In this document: in pieces, positions 34,071-44,195 of the stretch
How the letters are laid out: every line of letters starts with the position of its first letter
Position numbering within the stretch: the first letter of the stretch is position 1
Made by a program: the position numbers and the translations under genes
Assembly (NCBI GenBank): GCA_025210555.1
Contig: JAOARL010000012.1
Span: 1 to 64,000, forward strand
DNA length: 64,000 bases
Direction of reading: 5' to 3'
Source of the DNA: Clostridia bacterium
GTDB taxonomy: Bacteria > Bacillota > Clostridia > Lachnospirales > JAOARL01
The notes under the pieces: generated by a model
The model's input: the letters and a program-made list of their open reading frames with translations, nothing else
The model's database searches: none
What the model was told of the DNA's origin: nothing

Positions 34071-35600
34071 ATGTTTGAAGACTTAATAGAGGGCTACACA
34101 GAATATAAAGAAGATAGTAAAAAGTTTTTTTTGAATAAAATAAGGAAACTTATGGATAATTCAATTAGAAGTAAAGAGTGTCAGTATAAGAATATCGGAA
34201 TGAATAACGGTACTATTAGAAAGATACTAGAAGGTGACAGTGTTGAGTTTACTACCTTTACTAAATTTTTAGCTTACTATGGATATGAAGTTGAGTTTTT
34301 AAGTGGTGACAATAAAATTTCTTTATATGATGTTAACGATAAAGTTAAAACAATAGGAGATAAGTATTTAGAAAAAAGAGGGACATCTAGAAGACTACAT
34401 GTGAAAAAGGGCATAAACATAGATGAAATAAGAGAAGCGTTTACAAATGATATTGAAAAATATTTGTTTGCAATAACTTATAAAAATGCAGCAAAAAGAG
34501 TCTTTGGTGAATTGAATTTAGGAAGTAATACTGATTCTATGATTGAATTTATGGATAACAATGGAATAATTATTAATGCCAGTAATTATAATAGAAATGA
34601 AAGATATGATCTTAAATCTTATGATTATACTAGAATAGAAAATAATAATAGAAATAGATGTAATGCATATAAAGCTAAGATTAAGCATAGATATATCAAT
34701 GAATTAGGATATACACAAGAGGATATGGCAAATATATTAGGTGTTAATGTAGACACAGTTAATAAAATGATTAATGCTAGAGGTGGAAGTTTAGCAAATA
34801 ATGTTAAGTTGTTAAAGTTATTAGGATATACTACTAAGATTGTTAACGATAAATTTGAAACAGTATTTAATTGTAGTGATGAACTAAGTGAGATAGAAAA
34901 AAATGCAGTATTGGATGGAAAAAGTGATATATATAAGGTAGCTCAAAAGTTGGATAAAATTGAAAATCATTTAGTTATTTCAGGAGAAGAATTTTATAAA
35001 AAAAGACATACTGTTTTTGGTACTTTTGAAACAATAGTTGAGGAAGAAAAAGAAACAGCATATTCTAAAATACTAAAGTCTATAAATGGAAGAGTTGGAA
35101 GAGCAAATGGATATGTGAGTAAAAATAAGATAAAAGAGGAAGCTCATATTTCGCCAAAGGATGTCAACTATTTTTTATATGGTAGAGGTACATCAATCAG
35201 AAGAGTAAATGAAATTTTAAATGTTTTTGGAGATCAAGTTATAATGCAGAAGGATGGGTATGCAATATCTCTAGATGAAGCAGTTAGAAGTTTAGGTGAT
35301 ATTGACAATTTTGTTGATAGATCGAGCAGTAGAAAACTTTCAATCTCGTCTGAAAATATGGAAAAAGTATTAAAAGAAAATTCGGTATTTGTTTGTAATA
35401 TGCTTGCAAACCAATACCCATCAATAAATTTTCCAGTTCTATATAGAGAAGGTTTTAATCCTAGAAATTCAGAAGAATTTTTTAAAGAAGTAGAAAATGC
35501 TGGATATAAAATTACACATTATGAAGGCTTAAATAAAGATGAACATGTTAATGATAAAGTTGAGGAAATTATAACAGAAAAAGAAGAACTCTCAGTGTGA
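34071..35600 (+). CDS. Unknown protein built from repeated helix-turn-helix-like modules
   Basis: This 509-residue soluble, basic protein is not from a family I can name. At least three stretches share one plan: helices, a recognition-helix-like segment, a short turn with Gly/Arg, then L-x-x-x-G-Y plus a strand. Module A is about 18-77 (GMNNGTIRKILEG, then FLAYYGYEVEFL). Module B is about 200-258 (GYTQEDMANILGVNVDTVNK, LLGYTTKIV), close to a classic Xre/Cro HTH. Module C is about 331-392 (ISPKDVNYFLYGRGTS, NVFGDQVIM). Weaker copies lie at about 104-170 and 428-484. The start is ATG 34071, with GCGGAGGG 8 bases upstream. It sits alone between ftsZ and an aminopeptidase. A DNA- or chromosome-binding role is inferred only from the modules. 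Confidence 0.75.
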   Translation: MFEDLIEGYTEYKEDSKKFFLNKIRKLMDNSIRSKECQYKNIGMNNGTIRKILEGDSVEFTTFTKFLAYYGYEVEFLSGDNKISLYDVNDKVKTIGDKYLEKRGTSRRLHVKKGINIDEIREAFTNDIEKYLFAITYKNAAKRVFGELNLGSNTDSMIEFMDNNGIIINASNYNRNERYDLKSYDYTRIENNNRNRCNAYKAKIKHRYINELGYTQEDMANILGVNVDTVNKMINARGGSLANNVKLLKLLGYTTKIVNDKFETVFNCSDELSEIEKNAVLDGKSDIYKVAQKLDKIENHLVISGEEFYKKRHTVFGTFETIVEEEKETAYSKILKSINGRVGRANGYVSKNKIKEEAHISPKDVNYFLYGRGTSIRRVNEILNVFGDQVIMQKDGYAISLDEAVRSLGDIDNFVDRSSSRKLSISSENMEKVLKENSVFVCNMLANQYPSINFPVLYREGFNPRNSEEFFKEVENAGYKITHYEGLNKDEHVNDKVEEIITEKEELSV

Positions 35601-35612
35601 GAGTTCTTTTTT
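35584..35612. terminator. Terminator between converging genes
   Basis: AAGAACTCTC and GAGAGTTCTT pair perfectly around AGTGT with T6 to the right and A-rich sequence to the left. It ends the multi-HTH gene and probably the aminopeptidase on the other strand. Confidence 0.85.
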
Positions 35613-36999
35613 AGTTTAAAAAACATTTATAGGCAAGGTATGTATTATAAAGGTCCACTTTACTTATTAATTCAATTGGAGCATGCATTGAAAGTACTGG
35701 AGTACCACAATCTATGACGTCAGCATTATAATTAGCTAATATATATGAAATTGTTCCACCGCCACCTTGATCAACTTTTCCCATTTCAGATGCTTGCCAA
35801 GATATATTATTATCATTAAATATTTTTCTGATTTCGCCAACATATTCAGCACTTGCATCACTAGCTCCAGATTTACCTCTTGATCCAGTGTATTTTTTTA
35901 ATATAACTCCATGACCAATGTAAGCTGAATTATATTTTGAGTATGCAGCTGCATATGTAGAATCAAAAGCTGCACCTACATCAGCTGAGATAACTTTTGA
36001 ATTTGAAAAACATTGTTTAAGTAATAGCTCATTATAGTTTTTATTCGTTAAGTTAATTAGCTCGGCAATAGCGTATTCAAAAAATCTTGATTGTCCACCA
36101 CTATTTCCATATGAACCAATTTCTTCTTTATCAGTGAAAAGAATAGATATAGTTTTTTCGGGAATAGTGATATCTTTTATTGCTTCAAGGGATGCATAAG
36201 CACAAGATTTATCATCATGCCCATATCCAGCAATTAAGCTTCTATCTAATCCTACATCTTTTGCCTTGAAACTAGGAACGAGTTCAAATTCGCTACTAAT
36301 AAAATCCTCTTCTGTAATTCCATATTTTTCATTAAGAATATTTAAAATACCTTCTTTAACACTATAACTATCTTTTTTTATTTTGTGTGGAATACTACCA
36401 ATTATAACATTAAGGTCTTCACCAGATATCCCTTCATGCATTTTCTTTGATATTTGATCTTTTGAAAGATGTGGTAATAAATCACTTATGTAAAATACTG
36501 GATCATTATCATCATCACCAATTGAAACATCTATCTTATTACCATTTTTATCAATAACAACACCGTGTAATGATAAAGCAATAGTAGCCCATTGATATTT
36601 TTTTATTCCACCATAATAATGTGTTTTTAAAAGTGCTAGTGATTTATCTTCATACATAGGATTAGGCTTAAGATCTAATCTTGGAGAATCTATATGTGAT
36701 CCTATAATTTTAATTCCTTTATTCATAGGTTCTTTTCCAAGAATAAATAAAGCTAAAGATTTATCTCTATTAGAACTATAAATCTTAGTGCCGGGTTTAT
36801 TTAATTTTTTCTGTGTAGCTTCTTCTAAAGATATAAAACCTTCTTTCTTAGCAAGTTTAATGATTTCTTTAACTGCTTCTCGTTCAGTCTTAGCATTATT
36901 TAAAAAAGTCATATATCTTTTTGAAAAAGACATAACTTTTTTTATTTCTGATTTATTTAGGTCATTCCAACCATTTTTATTTTCATATTTAAAACTCAT
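35611..36999 (-). CDS. M18-family aminopeptidase
   Basis: The 462-residue dinuclear-metal aminopeptidase has GSHIDSPRLDLKP (first metal histidine and Asp), GYGHDDKSCAYAS, FTDKEEIGSYGNSG (catalytic Glu pair), SADVGAAFD and the closing SMHAPIELIS with the last histidine ligand. These are the blocks of family M18 (aspartyl aminopeptidase and yeast Ape1). The length is typical. It should trim N-terminal residues from cytoplasmic peptides. The ATG at 36999 follows AAAGGGGG. It is divergent from the M16C protease gene, so the two may form a peptide-degradation pair. Confidence 0.93.
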   Translation of the reverse strand: MSFKYENKNGWNDLNKSEIKKVMSFSKRYMTFLNNAKTEREAVKEIIKLAKKEGFISLEEATQKKLNKPGTKIYSSNRDKSLALFILGKEPMNKGIKIIGSHIDSPRLDLKPNPMYEDKSLALLKTHYYGGIKKYQWATIALSLHGVVIDKNGNKIDVSIGDDDNDPVFYISDLLPHLSKDQISKKMHEGISGEDLNVIIGSIPHKIKKDSYSVKEGILNILNEKYGITEEDFISSEFELVPSFKAKDVGLDRSLIAGYGHDDKSCAYASLEAIKDITIPEKTISILFTDKEEIGSYGNSGGQSRFFEYAIAELINLTNKNYNELLLKQCFSNSKVISADVGAAFDSTYAAAYSKYNSAYIGHGVILKKYTGSRGKSGASDASAEYVGEIRKIFNDNNISWQASEMGKVDQGGGGTISYILANYNADVIDCGTPVLSMHAPIELISKVDLYNTYLAYKCFLN

Positions 37000-37027
37000 A
37001 TTATACCCCCTTTAAAAGTATAAAATA

Positions 37028-37056
37028 ATTATATAGTAAATGTAAATTAAAGTAAA
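37028..37056 (-). promoter_or_regulatory. Promoter of the M18 aminopeptidase
   Basis: On the minus strand, TTTACT (37056-37051) and TATAAT (37033-37028) are 17 bases apart. Confidence 0.65.
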
Positions 37057-37059
37057 TTA

Positions 37060-37068
37060 TGTTAAAAT
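37060..37068 (+). promoter_or_regulatory. Extended -10 promoter of the M16C protease
   Basis: TGtTAAAAT, with TAAAAT at 37063-37068, lies 27 bases before the start. No good -35 is seen, so this rests on the extended -10. Confidence 0.45.
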
Positions 37069-37094
37069 AAGACGAGGATTTATAGGAGGTAATT

Positions 37095-39983
37095 ATGTTA
37101 GAAATAGGGAAAGAGTACAGTGGATTTAAATTAAAAGAAAGAAATTATTATAAGTATGCAAAAGGGTATGTGAATGAGTTTGAGCATATCTTAAGTGGAG
37201 CAAGACTTATGTATATAGAGAATGATGAAATAAATAGATGCTATATGATAGGTGTTCCAACACCAGTAGAAAATGATAAAGGAATACCACATATAATTGA
37301 GCATAGTACATTTTTAGGAAGCAATAAATATGATATAAAAGATATTATTTTTAAACTTTCAAGAAAACTAAATGCGACTTATTTAAATGCATTTACTGCT
37401 CAGGATCATACAGTTTATCCAGTTGCTAGTTCAGATAAAGATGATTTTAAAAAGTTGTTTGAAGTTTATACAGATATTGTACTTGCTAATAATATAACAA
37501 TTGATGAGAATATATTTAGACAAGAAGGAATTAGAACAGAACTTAAAGATGGGAAAATGGTTAAGTCTGGAGTAGTATACAATGAAATGAAGGGGTATTA
37601 CGGAGATCCAATGGAACATATAGAAAGTGATATTGATAGGAATCTTTATGATAATACTTATGCATGTGTAAGTGGTGGAGAGCCTAATGCTATAGAGACA
37701 CTTACATATGAAGAGATGACAGCATTTTATAAAAAACATTATCATCCTTCAAATTTAATATTTGGTTTCTTTGGAGATGTTGATATTGAAGAAAAACTTA
37801 AGTATTTAAATGATGAATATTTATCTAAATATAAAAGATTAGAAGAAAAGATAAAAGTTAAGAAAAATACAGTGTTTAAAGACGTTAAGAAGGTTGAAGG
37901 TTTTTATCCAACTAATGAAAGCTTAGATAAAGAAGGAGAAACTATATTTACTATTTCTCAAATTTTTAAAGGACTTGAATACAATTATGTTGATTTCTTC
38001 GCTATGAAAGTAATTAACAACGCATTATTTATATCTAATGCATCTAAGTTAAGAGATGAATTGCTTGATAGTGGGTATGTAAGATCAATTGAAGCAGCTA
38101 TGTTTGGAGTAGAAGAGGCAGGGCACTCACTAACACTTCATGGAGTTAAGCATTCTAAAATAGAAGAAATAAAAAGTATCATAGAAAAAAATATAAATGC
38201 AATACTAGAAAATGGATTTGATAAAGACGAAATTAGGGGAACTCTTAATTTATATAAAATACATGAGTTTGATGAAAGCGCTACTTATCCATACGGTATG
38301 AAAGTATTTTCAAGCATAGTGAGGCCTTATATTTATGATTCAAATTATAAAGAAAAATTAGATTTAGAAAAACTTTTTGAAAAATTATATGAAAGAGTAA
38401 ATACGGATTATTATAAAAATTTACTTGAAAAATATTTTGCATCAGAAAATAAAAATAAAGTAGAGCATGCAGCATTGCCAAAAGAAGGTATGTTTAAAGA
38501 GTTAGAAGATGAGGTTGCTATAAGATGGGAAAAAGAATATGAAAGTTTATCAAATGAAGATAAAGAAAAGATGTTATTAGTTCAAGAGGAATTTAAAGAT
38601 TGGCAAGAGAGGGAAAGGAAAGGAAGTATTAAAGGGAAAGATATTTCAGAATTAAATTGTGACTTGCCACTTGGATATGAAAATTATGAAGTTGTAAAAA
38701 ATTATAATTATGAAATCGCATATAGAAAAGAAAAAGATACTAACTTAAAAAGATTAGTTTTTGTCTTTGATATATCTCATATAGCTTCAGAAGATTATGA
38801 TAAGCTTGCTATACTTAAGAGATTAATGGGATTTATTGGAACAAAAAATTACACATATCAAGAGATAAATAAAAAGATTAAAAATTGTGTTGGTGGATAT
38901 AATGTATACATCAGGGGCGATAAAAGAAGAGATGATAAAAGCAGTATATATACTTTGAATATAGAAGTGAAATATGATGAATCTTTTGAAAGTGAAGTAT
39001 TTAATATGCTAGAAGAAATAATATTAAATCAGAATTTTAAAGATATAGATAAAACAAAACAGATATTAGAAAATACTTTAAAAGATATGGAAAGTCATCT
39101 TAGAAAAGCTAGCATAGTAGAAATTGTTGGTGAAATTAAAATCGAAGCTATAAAAGAATCTAATAAGATAAAAGGATTAGCTCCTAGAATAGTATATAAA
39201 ACTATAAAAGAATCACTTGAGAATGATTTAGAAGGGGTAATGGAAAATATTAAGGAATTATATGAAAGAGTTATTGCTTCAAATAAATTATTAGTAGCTT
39301 ATTCAGGAAGTGAAAAAGGCAAAACTCAAAAGTATATAGAGGAACTTACTTCGAAATTTAGCAATGAGGAATACAAAGAGGGGGAATATAATTATAAGCC
39401 TGAGTTGAAAAATAAAGCCTATATAACAGAAGATAAGGTTTGTTACAATGGAATTATATTAAGACCTAAAAAAGCTCACAGCCACAAGTTTCAAGTGTTT
39501 AATAATATAGTGAACTCTGATTACATTATGAAAGAAGTAAGAATAAAAAATGGTGCATACGGAGCTGAACTAAGAATGGATCAGGATTCAAATTTTATAT
39601 GTATGTATTCATGGGATGATCCATGTTTAAAAGAAACAATAGAAGCATATAAGAATATTGTTGAAGGTGTTAAGGCGCTTAAGATAACACAAAAAGATGT
39701 GGAAGAATCTATAGTGGGTATAATGCAAAATGAGGATGCATATAAAACACCTACTCTTGAATTTGAAATTATGGTAAATAGGATTAGTCATAATATAACG
39801 GAAGATATTGAAAGAAAAATGAGAAAAGAGATACTTGCTACAAAGATAAAAGATTTAAATGAATATATTGAGTACTTAGAGAGCGGACTTGAAAATGCTC
39901 AAATAATTTCAATAGGTAATGAAAAGATGATAAATGAAAATAAAGAGATGTTTGATGTAGTTGAAAGGTATAAAAATGATTAA
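37095..39983 (+). CDS. M16C metalloprotease, PreP/Cym1 type
   Basis: In this 962-residue protease, the inverted zinc motif H66-I-I-E69-H70 lies in GIPHIIEHSTFLGS, and the distal glutamate region (EGIRTELKDGKMVKSGVVYNEMKGYYGDP) fits. Two M16 half-barrels (about 1-450 and 530-960) are joined by a helical hinge, as in the presequence protease and falcilysin. No signal peptide is present, so it acts in the cytoplasm on short peptides enclosed in its chamber. The ribosome site is TAGGAGG. The next gene starts inside its last 8 bases. Confidence 0.94.
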   Translation: MLEIGKEYSGFKLKERNYYKYAKGYVNEFEHILSGARLMYIENDEINRCYMIGVPTPVENDKGIPHIIEHSTFLGSNKYDIKDIIFKLSRKLNATYLNAFTAQDHTVYPVASSDKDDFKKLFEVYTDIVLANNITIDENIFRQEGIRTELKDGKMVKSGVVYNEMKGYYGDPMEHIESDIDRNLYDNTYACVSGGEPNAIETLTYEEMTAFYKKHYHPSNLIFGFFGDVDIEEKLKYLNDEYLSKYKRLEEKIKVKKNTVFKDVKKVEGFYPTNESLDKEGETIFTISQIFKGLEYNYVDFFAMKVINNALFISNASKLRDELLDSGYVRSIEAAMFGVEEAGHSLTLHGVKHSKIEEIKSIIEKNINAILENGFDKDEIRGTLNLYKIHEFDESATYPYGMKVFSSIVRPYIYDSNYKEKLDLEKLFEKLYERVNTDYYKNLLEKYFASENKNKVEHAALPKEGMFKELEDEVAIRWEKEYESLSNEDKEKMLLVQEEFKDWQERERKGSIKGKDISELNCDLPLGYENYEVVKNYNYEIAYRKEKDTNLKRLVFVFDISHIASEDYDKLAILKRLMGFIGTKNYTYQEINKKIKNCVGGYNVYIRGDKRRDDKSSIYTLNIEVKYDESFESEVFNMLEEIILNQNFKDIDKTKQILENTLKDMESHLRKASIVEIVGEIKIEAIKESNKIKGLAPRIVYKTIKESLENDLEGVMENIKELYERVIASNKLLVAYSGSEKGKTQKYIEELTSKFSNEEYKEGEYNYKPELKNKAYITEDKVCYNGIILRPKKAHSHKFQVFNNIVNSDYIMKEVRIKNGAYGAELRMDQDSNFICMYSWDDPCLKETIEAYKNIVEGVKALKITQKDVEESIVGIMQNEDAYKTPTLEFEIMVNRISHNITEDIERKMRKEILATKIKDLNEYIEYLESGLENAQIISIGNEKMINENKEMFDVVERYKND

Positions 39984-40833
39984 ATATATTGAAAAAAATA
40001 ATAATATAGAAGTAGAAAATATAAAATGTTTTAATATTGCTAATACTCTTGAATGTGGGCAATGTTTTAGATTTAGAAAAAAAGAAGAGTTAGATTATTA
40101 TGTTATAGCACATGAAAGAATATTGAGAGTAAAGCAAGAGAAAAACAAACTTACATTTTTTGATTTAAACAAAGAAGAGTTTGAAGATATATGGGTAGAG
40201 TATTTTGATTTAAATAGGAATTATAGAGAGTTATTAGATATTTATGATGATAACCATATGAAAGAGGCTAAAAGCTTAGGAGAAGGCATTAGAATATTAA
40301 AACAAGAACCTTTTGAGTGCCTCTTATCATTTATAATCTCTCAAAATCAGAGAATACCTAGAATAAAAATTATTATTAATAACGTTTGTAGAATGTTTGG
40401 GGAAAAAATTGGAGAAATTGATGGAGAAGAAATTTATTCTTTTCCATCACCTAATAGGTTAAAAGAAGCAGAAGAAATTGACTTTATTGACTGCAAAGCA
40501 GGATTTAGAGCAAAATATTTAAAAGATGCAATTGATAAGATTAATAATAAAGAATTAAATTTGCTAGAATTAACTGAGTTAAACACTGAAGAGTTAAAGT
40601 TAAGTTTGGAAAGTATAAAAGGTGTAGGAAATAAGGTTTCAGATTGTGTCATGCTTTTTTCATATGCAAGATATGAAGTTTTTCCTGTGGATGTATGGGT
40701 TAAAAGAGTAATGAAAAGTCTATATGATATTGATGAAAAAGAAATAAAACAATTTAAAGAAAGATACTTTGGTGACTATGCAGGCATAGCTCAACAATAT
40801 TTATTTCATTATATGAGAACTTTTAAAGGTTAA
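39976..40833 (+). CDS. OGG1-like 8-oxoguanine DNA glycosylase
   Basis: The 285-residue protein has an N-terminal domain with NTLECGQCFRFRK, then the HhH-GPD fold. The helix-hairpin-helix SIKGVGNKVSDCVMLFS carries the catalytic lysine K220, and PVDVWVKRVM provides the catalytic aspartate D239. It resembles Clostridium acetobutylicum-type bacterial OGG1 more than AlkA because K220 is present. It removes 8-oxoguanine and nicks the strand. I place the start at ATG 39976 after GAAAGG, overlapping the protease gene by 8 bases. Confidence 0.93.
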   Translation: MIKYIEKNNNIEVENIKCFNIANTLECGQCFRFRKKEELDYYVIAHERILRVKQEKNKLTFFDLNKEEFEDIWVEYFDLNRNYRELLDIYDDNHMKEAKSLGEGIRILKQEPFECLLSFIISQNQRIPRIKIIINNVCRMFGEKIGEIDGEEIYSFPSPNRLKEAEEIDFIDCKAGFRAKYLKDAIDKINNKELNLLELTELNTEELKLSLESIKGVGNKVSDCVMLFSYARYEVFPVDVWVKRVMKSLYDIDEKEIKQFKERYFGDYAGIAQQYLFHYMRTFKG

Positions 40834-40850
40834 GCCTTTAAGAGTTTTTT
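40818..40850 (+). terminator. Terminator after the OGG1-like gene
   Basis: AACTTTTAAAGG and CCTTTAAGAGTT pair over 12 bases (one G-U) and are followed by T8. The left arm is inside the coding end. Confidence 0.82.
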
Positions 40851-40890
40851 TTATTATGATAAAATTAGAGAAGAAGTTTAGGAGGTTATT

Positions 40891-43800
40891 ATGAGTTTAA
40901 GATTTATTATAGGAAAAACAGGGTATGGTAAGAGTTATACTTGTATTAATGAAATAGTAAATTCAAGTTCAAAAGAGCCTCTTATTTATTTGGTTCCAGA
41001 ACAATATACATTAGAAAATCAAATAAAGTTAAGTGAAAAAATGTCTTCAGGTGGAATTTTAACTAGAGAAGTGTTAAGTTTCAAGAGACTTGCATATAAA
41101 ATTTTAGATGAACTTGGAGAAGAAAATATAAATGTGCTTGGAGAAATAGGAGAAGTAGTATATTTAAGCAAAGTTATAAATAAAAATAAGGATAATTTTA
41201 GCTATTATGGCAAATCAGTAAATAAATTTGGGTTTGTTGAAAGTATTAAGGATATGATAAATGAATTTTACAAATATGACATACATGAAGAAGAACTAAA
41301 TAAAATTATAGAAAATACTGGCAATGATAGTCTTAGGGTTAAAGCAAAAGATTTTAAAATGATTCATGACGCATTTAAACTAGAAATAGATGGGAAATAT
41401 AGATTGGGTGAAGAATTATTATTAGCAGCAGTAGATAAAATTATGGATTCAAAAAAAATGGAGGATGCTGAAATTTGGATTGATGGATTTTATGGTTATA
41501 CTCCAATAGAGAAAAAAATAATATCAAAATTACTGAGGAAAGTTAAAAGAGTAAATGTTACTATAAATGCCGATAAAAAAATTATAGAAACAGATATATT
41601 AAATAAATACAATCCTTTTTATGAAAGCAAAAAAACATATATGAAACTTTTGAAAATAGCTGAAAGTAATGGTGTTGCAGTAGAAAAAGATGTGTTTTTA
41701 AATAATGCAAACATGAAAAACAAAGAAATGAAACACCTTCAGGAAAACTATTTGAAATATGAAAATATTAAGTATACAGGTGAAATTAAAAACATAAAAA
41801 TTTATGAAGCTCCAAATAGATATAATGAAGCTGAATATGTAGCCTCAAATATATTTAAATTAATAAAAGGAGATAAGTACAGATTTTCTGATATAGCTAT
41901 ATTAACGGCAGATTTGGAAGGATATAAGAGTATTATTAAAAGTAAGTTTGATGGAATGAACTTTAAATATTTTATTGATGAAAATGTAAAACTTGAAAAA
42001 TCTAAGATAACAGAGTATTTGTTAGGCATTTTGAAATTTCTAGATGAAGGATATAAATATAACACAGTTTTTAACGTCGTGAAAAACACATATTTTAATT
42101 GCAAAAAAGACGAATTAGATTTACTAGAAAATTATATAATAAGGTATGGAATTAATAGTAAAAAAAGATGGAATGAAGAAGTTATAAGAAATATTAAAAG
42201 CAATGATGATTATGAAAATGAATTCAATATGAATAACCTTGATAAGATTCAAATTATAAAAGATGATGTTGTTATGAAATTAGATTTAATAAGCAATACT
42301 ATTAACAAAAACAATAAGGTTAAACAAAATACAGAAAATCTATATGGTTTGATTAAAGATATAGACATAGAAAATAAAAATGAAGTAAAAGTATATAATA
42401 AAATCATAGATATATTTGAAAAAATTGTAGAGATAATTGGTGATGAAAAATTAAATAAGAAAGAATATATAGAGATAATAAAGAATACAATAATGTTATC
42501 TGAGATTGGAGTTATACCAAATACTAAGGACTATATTACAGTTGGAGATGTAGAAAGAACGAGGATAGACAATAAAAAAATTGTATTTATCATAGGTGTT
42601 AATGAAGGGATTCTTCCAAGGAGAATAAGTGAAAACGGTCTTTTTTCAGACAAAGAAAGAGATGAAATAGAAGGTCTTGATATTGAAATTTCTAAAGGTG
42701 GAATATCTAAGTCATTTGAAGAAAACTTTTTGATATATACGGCTGTAGCAAAGCCGGAAGAAAAGATGTTTTTGAGTTATTCAATTGCAAATATTAATGG
42801 AGAATCGTTGCGAAAATCCAATGTAATTAATAAGGTAATTAAAATGTTTGATAATATTGGTATAGAAAGTGATTTGTTTGACGAAAGAAATTATAAATTA
42901 CCATTTGATGATGAGAGAACAAAAACTTTGTATAGAATTAGAAACTACATTGGAGATGTTAAAAGGGAAAAAATAAAAATAGATGAAATAAGTTTATACG
43001 AAAATGACGAGAAGTTTAATAAGGCACTAAAAGCAATAGGATACACCAATAAAGAAAAAAATATACAAAGAGAGACAAATGTTTTAAATAGTAGCGTTAC
43101 TAGGTTAGAACAATATAATCAATGTCCTTTTAAATATTTTATTGAATATGATTTAAGAGTAAAAGATAGAAAAGAATTTGAGCTAGAAAATTTGGATATA
43201 GGACTTATAATTCATAGGGTTATAGAAGAGTTTTCAAAAAAAGTTGTGAATAGGGATATGAAATGGTCAGATGTATCAAATGAATTTATAGCTGAAAAAG
43301 TTAAGGATATATTTAAAAATATAAAAGAAGAATACAATAATAAAATATTTGATAGTAGCAATAAAAATTTATATTATTTAAGTGGGATAAAAAAGATTGC
43401 AAATAGCACTGTGGAAAGTGCTGTTGATCACATAAAAAAAGGGAGTTTTTCTCCACTAGATTTTGAAATTGAGTTTGGACAGGGAAAAACTTTTGGAGAA
43501 ATAACATTTGATATAAACAATGGAATTAAGATGAAATTAAATGGTAAAATAGACAGAGTTGATATTCTAAATAAAAATGAGAAGGCATATATAAAGATAA
43601 TTGACTATAAAACTGGAGCTTCTAAGTTTTCGGTGAATGATTTGTATAATGGTGAAAAATTACAACTTTTTGTATATATGGACGCTATAATGAAACTTGG
43701 AAATAAGATTATTGGAAAAGAAATCGTTCCAGCAGGAGTTTATTATTTTAAAGCTCAAGATCCAAAGGTTAAAACTGATACGTTAGAAAATAAAACATTT

Positions 43801-44193
43801 GGTGACATTATAAAAAAAGAGTTTAAAATGTCAGGAATAACAGTTGATGATAAGGAAATAATAAAAGAAATTGATCCAGAATTTGCATCAGGTTCAGAAA
43901 TTATAGAGGTGAAGTTAAAAAAAGATGGAGATTATGATACAAGAAGTAGTAGTATAATAGGTATAGAGGATTTGGGTACTTTAAATGAATTTGTTAATGA
44001 AAAAGTTAAATCCATAGGTAACAATATTGTAGAAGGTAATATAGATATAAGTCCAATCAAGAAGGAAAATAGTAAGGCTTGTGATTATTGTAAATTTAAA
44101 GGTATTTGTAAATTTGATGAGAGACTTGATAAATATAGAGATTATACTGAAAAGAAAACACTGACAGATATTTTGGAGGAAATGAAGGGGTAA
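40891..44193 (+). CDS. addB: AddB, helicase-like/nuclease subunit of AddAB
   Basis: In this 1100-residue protein, Walker A GKTGYGKS lies at 8-15. A UvrD-like but degenerate middle follows, with VGDVERTRIDNKKIVFIIGVNEG. The C-terminal RecB-type nuclease has DYKTGASKFSVNDLYNGEKLQL. The iron-sulfur cluster is formed by the cysteine in NQCPFKYF and the three in CDYCKFKGIC. With AddA it processes double-strand breaks. The ribosome site is AGGAGG. AddA, normally the next gene, is not here: the next gene is an unrelated SanA-like protein that starts 3 bases after the stop. Confidence 0.95.
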   Translation: MSLRFIIGKTGYGKSYTCINEIVNSSSKEPLIYLVPEQYTLENQIKLSEKMSSGGILTREVLSFKRLAYKILDELGEENINVLGEIGEVVYLSKVINKNKDNFSYYGKSVNKFGFVESIKDMINEFYKYDIHEEELNKIIENTGNDSLRVKAKDFKMIHDAFKLEIDGKYRLGEELLLAAVDKIMDSKKMEDAEIWIDGFYGYTPIEKKIISKLLRKVKRVNVTINADKKIIETDILNKYNPFYESKKTYMKLLKIAESNGVAVEKDVFLNNANMKNKEMKHLQENYLKYENIKYTGEIKNIKIYEAPNRYNEAEYVASNIFKLIKGDKYRFSDIAILTADLEGYKSIIKSKFDGMNFKYFIDENVKLEKSKITEYLLGILKFLDEGYKYNTVFNVVKNTYFNCKKDELDLLENYIIRYGINSKKRWNEEVIRNIKSNDDYENEFNMNNLDKIQIIKDDVVMKLDLISNTINKNNKVKQNTENLYGLIKDIDIENKNEVKVYNKIIDIFEKIVEIIGDEKLNKKEYIEIIKNTIMLSEIGVIPNTKDYITVGDVERTRIDNKKIVFIIGVNEGILPRRISENGLFSDKERDEIEGLDIEISKGGISKSFEENFLIYTAVAKPEEKMFLSYSIANINGESLRKSNVINKVIKMFDNIGIESDLFDERNYKLPFDDERTKTLYRIRNYIGDVKREKIKIDEISLYENDEKFNKALKAIGYTNKEKNIQRETNVLNSSVTRLEQYNQCPFKYFIEYDLRVKDRKEFELENLDIGLIIHRVIEEFSKKVVNRDMKWSDVSNEFIAEKVKDIFKNIKEEYNNKIFDSSNKNLYYLSGIKKIANSTVESAVDHIKKGSFSPLDFEIEFGQGKTFGEITFDINNGIKMKLNGKIDRVDILNKNEKAYIKIIDYKTGASKFSVNDLYNGEKLQLFVYMDAIMKLGNKIIGKEIVPAGVYYFKAQDPKVKTDTLENKTFGDIIKKEFKMSGITVDDKEIIKEIDPEFASGSEIIEVKLKKDGDYDTRSSSIIGIEDLGTLNEFVNEKVKSIGNNIVEGNIDISPIKKENSKACDYCKFKGICKFDERLDKYRDYTEKKTLTDILEEMKG

Positions 44194-44195
44194 GA

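Noticed and set aside
37000-37094. A riboswitch or leader RNA between the two peptidase genes
   Set aside because: The 95 bases are fully used by two promoters and ribosome sites and contain no stable stem.
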